Shown here: one piece after another, positions 60,274 through 64,000 of the stretch
How positions within the stretch are numbered: the first letter of the stretch is position 1
How the letters are laid out: every line of letters begins with the position of its first letter
DNA from: Chitinophagaceae bacterium
Lineage (GTDB): Bacteria; Bacteroidota; Bacteroidia; Chitinophagales; Chitinophagaceae
Direction: 5' to 3'
NCBI GenBank assembly: GCA_016713085.1
Contig: JADJPV010000002.1
Span: 496,001 to 560,000 of the forward strand
Length of the DNA: 64,000 bases
Notes under the pieces: model-generated
Databases searched by the model: none
The model's input: the letters and a program-made list of their open reading frames with translations, nothing else
Told to the model about the DNA's origin: nothing
Translations under genes and position numbers: made by a program

Positions 60274-60370
60274 GAGGGTGAAGGTAATTATTTCTGAAAT
60301 CTCAGGCTGTTATCCTTCATTTTGATTTTTTAGCAGGAAATTTGCAGTAGATCAGTAAATCCCATTCAGC

Positions 60371-60862
60371 ATGAAACGTTTCCTCGCAGTAATTGCAGTA
60401 ATGATTTGTCTTTCGCAGGTAAAGGCACAGTTAACAACAAAGGCCGATTGCGGCACTATGTACGTTGAAGTGTACAAAGGATGGATCAATGAAGTGATGC
60501 CCAGTGCAGATCCGGAAAGGATCAAATCAAAGATTCCCTGCTTTACTTCTTTTGAAGCGGAAGGCAATGAATCGAAATGCGGCGGTGCCATTTATTATGC
60601 TGATAAAGGTCTTACCGTTTATATTCAGCGTGATTATTTTTTAATTGATGAAAAGTTCAAAGGCAAAATGTCGATGCCGTTAATGGGAGCAAAACAGGCT
60701 GCCCTGTTTACTTTATTGGGAAATCCAAAAATAAAGGATGCCAATTGGGAAGCTTATCAGATGTCGTATGGCACATTGATTATTTATTATAATGCAAAGA
60801 AACTGGTGAATAAGATCATCATGAGTACAAAAACAACTGACATTATTCAGTTGTGTGAATAA
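60371..60862 (+). CDS. Exported hypothetical protein (163 aa)
   Basis: Signal peptide residues 1-19 (MKRFLAVIAVMICLSQVKAQ). Mature part mixed alpha/beta with two Cys (TKADCGTMY; KIPCFTSFE) and a third in NESKCGGAIYY. Family not recognised. It lies convergent with the Crp/Fnr gene, 6 bases from its end. Confidence 0.62.
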   Translation: MKRFLAVIAVMICLSQVKAQLTTKADCGTMYVEVYKGWINEVMPSADPERIKSKIPCFTSFEAEGNESKCGGAIYYADKGLTVYIQRDYFLIDEKFKGKMSMPLMGAKQAALFTLLGNPKIKDANWEAYQMSYGTLIIYYNAKKLVNKIIMSTKTTDIIQLCE

Positions 60863-60868
60863 AGGGAG

Positions 60869-61576
60869 TTATTTCAGATTGGCAATACTGATCAGCTTAT
60901 TTACATCATGAACAATAATTAACCGGCCTTTTGTTTCAAGAATTTTTTCTTCTTTAAAATCGGATAACATCCGCACTACATTTTCTCTGGCCGTTCCAAC
61001 AAGACTGGCTAAATCATCACGGCTCATATTGATTTCAACAGGTTGGCCGGGTTGAAAATTTACTTTGTATTTTTCACGCAGTACAATCAACTGCATAGCT
61101 AATCTTTCACGAACCGACTTTTGAGCAAACATGGTAATGCTGTTGGCCAGCACCGCAAACTCATGACTCAGTGTTTTTAATAATAACCTGTTTAATACTT
61201 CTGATTGCTGTAATGCGTTTAAAAAATCTTCTTTTGGAATAAACATGATAGTGCTTTCTTCCAGTGCCGCAGCATAATCAGGGTAGCGGTCTTCTGCAAG
61301 AATTGCATGGTAGCCGAACAGTTCCCCTGTATTGGCAACATAAATAATCTGTTCTTTTCCGTCTTTATCAACCTTGTATTTTTTTATCTTCCCGTTGGTG
61401 ATATAAAAGATTCCGTCGGGATGAGCACCTTCCTTGAAAATAATTTCACCTTTTTTACAGGTTTGAAGAGATTGATTTGCGGTTAATAAGTTCAGGTCCG
61501 CTTCGGGCAGATTATGGAGGATCGATTCGCTTTTGAAATCCCATTTATCAATTGGAAAAATACCCTTGATACTCAT
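60869..61576 (-). CDS. Crp/Fnr-family transcriptional regulator
   Basis: 235 residues: cyclic-nucleotide-binding beta-roll (about 25-140; GEIIFKEGAHPDGIFYITNGK, GELFGYHAIL) and C-terminal winged helix with VEINMSRDDLASLVGTARENVVRMLSDFKEE. No FNR-type Cys cluster is visible at the N-terminus, so oxygen sensing through an iron-sulfur cluster is unlikely. Divergent from the methyltransferase/carbonic anhydrase operon, which it may control. Confidence 0.88.
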   Translation of the reverse strand: MSIKGIFPIDKWDFKSESILHNLPEADLNLLTANQSLQTCKKGEIIFKEGAHPDGIFYITNGKIKKYKVDKDGKEQIIYVANTGELFGYHAILAEDRYPDYAAALEESTIMFIPKEDFLNALQQSEVLNRLLLKTLSHEFAVLANSITMFAQKSVRERLAMQLIVLREKYKVNFQPGQPVEINMSRDDLASLVGTARENVVRMLSDFKEEKILETKGRLIIVHDVNKLISIANLK

Positions 61577-61796
61577 AGCCTTTCAAAAATAATGCTTTAA
61601 AAATTGATAAAACTCACTTTTAAAAGTGATATGCATTACCTCATCAAAGCCAAAGAGTTGATACCTTTGCATCATTCGCCGGTACAAACAGACAGCAAAT
61701 GGGTTTCTTTCAGGAATGATCTATTACCGGTTCAGTAAATCCGGCGGTAGATGGTTGGTCCTTCAATCATTACCTGTTCAGCCGAAAATAAAGTCT

Positions 61797-62402
61797 ATGC
61801 TTTCAGAACAACAAGAATCAAAAACGGAGGAATGGTATAATACAGATGCGGCATTCAACCGCCTCTATCCTTTGCCCATCCGGATACTTGCCTCCAATCA
61901 CTGGACTCCTTTGAGTGTTGCCCGAAAAGCAGCACAATTTTTAGCAGCTGAAAAAAATGTCCGCATTTTAGATATCGGCAGCGGAGTTGGTAAGTTCTGT
62001 TTAAGTGCAGCTTTCTATATGCCCAATGCAACTTATTACGGTGTTGAGCAACGAAAGACACTGATTGATGATGCGGAAGCAGCGAGACAAATTCTCGAGC
62101 TGCAAAATGTTTCTTTTATTCACGGCAATTTTACCCAGCTTGATTTCAAAAACTACGATCATTTTTATTTCTATAATTCATTTTACGAAAATCTAAGCGG
62201 CACAACAAAAATTGATGAGAGTATTGATTACTCAAGTGAGCTGTATCATTATTACTGCCGTTACCTGTATAAGCAATTAGACAAAACACCTGCCGGAACA
62301 AGATTGGCAACCTTTCACAGTCTGGAAGATGAAATACCTCCCGATTATCATGTTGTAGGTTCTGATATGGATAACCTTTTAAAATACTGGATAAAAGTAT
62401 GA
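61797..62402 (+). CDS. Class I SAM-dependent methyltransferase
   Basis: 201 residues from ATG 61797; an earlier ATG at 61716 is possible. SAM motif RILDIGSGVGKFCL at about residues 57-70, then YGVEQRKTLIDDAE and FIHGNFTQLDF. Substrate unknown. Its end overlaps the next start by 4 bases (ATGA at 62399), so it is co-translated with the carbonic anhydrase. A TACCTTTG promoter-like box is at 61662-61669. Confidence 0.8.
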   Translation: MLSEQQESKTEEWYNTDAAFNRLYPLPIRILASNHWTPLSVARKAAQFLAAEKNVRILDIGSGVGKFCLSAAFYMPNATYYGVEQRKTLIDDAEAARQILELQNVSFIHGNFTQLDFKNYDHFYFYNSFYENLSGTTKIDESIDYSSELYHYYCRYLYKQLDKTPAGTRLATFHSLEDEIPPDYHVVGSDMDNLLKYWIKV

Positions 62403-63072
62403 GTAAACTTTTTTCACATTCACTGAGTGCTGCTCTTTCATTAATGATTTTGCTGATGAGTTGTAAGCAAAGGAGTTTATCTGCTGAATCAACACTTCAA
62501 ACGTCATTGCAAAAATTAACAGCAGGCAACAGCAGGTTTTCACATCATCACCCTGTTCATCCTGATGAAGATATTAAACGGATGGTTGCCATTTCAAAAG
62601 AACAGCATCCTTTTGCAGCGATTATCTGCTGTTCTGATTCAAGGGTTCCTCCTGAATTATTATTTGACCAGGGCTTTGGCGATTTGTTTGTGATCCGCAC
62701 GGCAGGAAATATTATTGGTGGGGTTGAGTTAGGAAGCATTGAATATGCTGTTGAACATTTAGGTGTAAAGCTCATCATTGTTATGGGGCATGAAAACTGC
62801 GGTGCGGTAAAAGCATTTATTGGAGGAGGGGAAGCTCCCGGACATATTAAAGAGATTGTTGACAGTTTAAAAAACGAAGAGGAGATCATTCAAATTCCTG
62901 TAACAGATATCAATCGTCTGGATGATTGTGTAATTGCAAATGTATGGCATGGAGTAAAGGAACTGAAAACAGCATCAGCCATCATCCGTGAAAAATAGAA
63001 AAAAATGAATTGCAGATCGTTGCCGCAAGATATGATCTTGATGATTTCAAAGTAACCCTGCTCAAACAATAA
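62399..63072 (+). CDS. Lipoprotein beta-class carbonic anhydrase (frameshifted)
   Basis: Zinc enzyme interconverting CO2 and bicarbonate, about 224 residues after repair. The N-terminus has a lipobox LLMSC at residues 18-22, so it is lipid-anchored in the periplasm or outer face. Zinc and catalytic residues: Cys78, Asp80, Arg82 (CCSDSR), His131 and Cys134 (GHENCGAV). The five-A run at 62991-62995 is one base short; adding one base continues IEKNELQIVAARYDLD to a stop at 63072. It is followed by a small gene and a SulP transporter in one operon. Confidence 0.88.
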
Positions 63073-63084
63073 ACTTACTTTTTT

Positions 63085-63363
63085 ATGCCCCATACATTTA
63101 GTCATTTCCACTCTCAGCTGATCACAAGGATTTTAGTGGCCACTTCACAGGAAGAAGTAATGAGTATTATTGATGCAACGATGAAAGAAGTGGAACAACA
63201 GGAAAATGAAATCCTTGTTCCATTTTATTTTGCCGGAAAAATCATTACTGAACTGGAATTGTACAGTCCTATGAAAAAAGATGCACAGCAATGGAGTAAT
63301 ATTCAGGCAGCCAGAGGGCACCTGCGCCGCATGCGTAGTGGAATGAAAGAAAACGCAGCCTGA
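63085..63363 (+). CDS. Small hypothetical protein (92 aa)
   Basis: Helical, soluble, no signal peptide (MPHTFSHFHSQLITRILVA). Not recognised. Placed between carbonic anhydrase (12 bases before) and the SulP gene, whose ATG overlaps its stop by one base (TGATG), so it is part of the operon. Confidence 0.65.
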   Translation: MPHTFSHFHSQLITRILVATSQEEVMSIIDATMKEVEQQENEILVPFYFAGKIITELELYSPMKKDAQQWSNIQAARGHLRRMRSGMKENAA

Positions 63364-64000
63364 TGAGCAACATGTTTAAACCAAAGTTGCTTTATACGCT
63401 CAAGGCTTATACCCGTAAGCAGTTTGGTAAAGATGTAATGGCTGGTTTAATTGTGGGTCTTGTTGCTCTTCCTCTTGCTATTGCATTTGCCATCGCTTCC
63501 GGAGTATCACCGGAAAAAGGTTTGTACACAGCTGTAATTGGTGGCTTTATTATTTCAGCAATAGGTGGCAGCAGGGTGCAGATCGGCGGCCCAACCGGAG
63601 CATTCATTGTGATTGTTTACGGTATTGTTCAAACCTATGGTGTTAACGGTTTAATCATTGCAACATTTATTGCAGGGGTGATGTTGATCCTGATGGGGCT
63701 TGCAAGATTAGGTTCTGTTATTAAATTTATTCCTCATCCGCTCATTATTGGTTTTACAAGTGGTATTGCATTGATCATTTTTTCTTCGCAGGTAAAAGAT
63801 TTTCTTGGTTTGAATATGGGTGCAGTGCCTGCTGATTTTCTTGCCAAATGGGGAAGCTTTGCTGCGAATATTTCATCAACGAATCTGTATGCAGCAGCCA
63901 TTGCCATTGTTACCGTTGCTGTTATCTTATTATGGCCAAAGGTTACACATAAAATTCCCGGTTCACTGGTAGCTATTCTTGTAACAACACTGGCTGCTTA
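63363..64000 (+). CDS. SulP-family anion transporter (partial)
   Basis: Inner-membrane transporter cut by the window end after about 212 residues. Starts MSNMFKPKLLYTLKAYTRKQ, followed by the SulP signature VMAGLIVGLVALPLAIAFAIASGVSPEKGLYTAVIGG and the GSRVQIGGPTGAF stretch, then several helices. The preceding carbonic anhydrase suggests bicarbonate as the substrate, as in BicA-type SulPs, though sulfate cannot be ruled out. Confidence 0.88.
   Translation, partial: MSNMFKPKLLYTLKAYTRKQFGKDVMAGLIVGLVALPLAIAFAIASGVSPEKGLYTAVIGGFIISAIGGSRVQIGGPTGAFIVIVYGIVQTYGVNGLIIATFIAGVMLILMGLARLGSVIKFIPHPLIIGFTSGIALIIFSSQVKDFLGLNMGAVPADFLAKWGSFAANISSTNLYAAAIAIVTVAVILLWPKVTHKIPGSLVAILVTTLAA

Overview
The window reads as a chromosomal piece of a Bacteroidota bacterium, most likely family Chitinophagaceae. 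Evidence: a type IX secretion (T9SS) type B C-terminal domain, several TonB-dependent receptors with carboxypeptidase-like N-terminal domains, an HYC_CC_PP small protein, M28 and S9 exopeptidases with AQ-type signal peptides, Gfo/Idh oxidoreductases with export signals, and TAnnTTTG-like promoter boxes. Genus cannot be fixed from the sequence alone. No tRNA, rRNA, CRISPR array or prophage was recognised.

Layout. 1-3.4 kb: metal cluster on the minus strand (TonB receptor with an HMA-like domain, HYC_CC_PP protein, triple heavy-metal-binding repeat protein). 3.5-7.1 kb: nudK and an OmpA/FN3-like/secreted-protein operon. 7.3-10.8 kb: carbohydrate genes (Gfo/Idh, GH43, tandem class II aldolase). 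11-20.5 kb: SF1 helicase, pentameric ligand-gated channel, NamZ-like DUF1343 enzyme, a T9SS cargo protein, TylF-like methyltransferase, 2OG-Fe(II) oxygenase, TMEM175-like channel. 20.6-25.3 kb: an operon for D-amino-acid or murein dipeptides (serine hydrolase fused to D-aminoacylase, DUF1611, dipeptide epimerase). 25.4-42.2 kb: cbpA/cbpM, large exported peptidases, TonB receptor, B12-radical SAM protein, VPS10/Asp-box protein, second Gfo/Idh. 42.2-45.3 kb: palindromic repeat array, small membrane proteins, DUF3500. 45.1-50.4 kb: accessory region with an IS110 transposase preceded by a structured leader (candidate bridge RNA), an S33 hydrolase, then an AT-rich four-gene cassette (coiled-coil-like protein, 4-TM protein, soluble GT51 transglycosylase-domain protein, nucleotidyltransferase-like protein). 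This cassette is the best candidate for an undescribed system. 50.6-64 kb: housekeeping genes (lpdA, exbB/exbD, prmC, ribD, EamA transporter, YigZ, YdcF, Crp/Fnr regulator) and, at the right edge, an operon of a methyltransferase, lipoprotein beta-carbonic anhydrase, small protein and SulP transporter.

Quality. About two dozen genes carry single-base lesions, mostly one base too few or too many in short homopolymers, that split otherwise complete proteins. Undoing each lesion restores family motifs. I treat them as probable consensus errors from uncorrected long reads and give coordinates of the restored genes; real pseudogenes among them cannot be excluded.

The intergenic DNA is rich in short palindromic repeats. 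Two appear to have inserted in frame inside the divergent housekeeping genes prmC and ribD.
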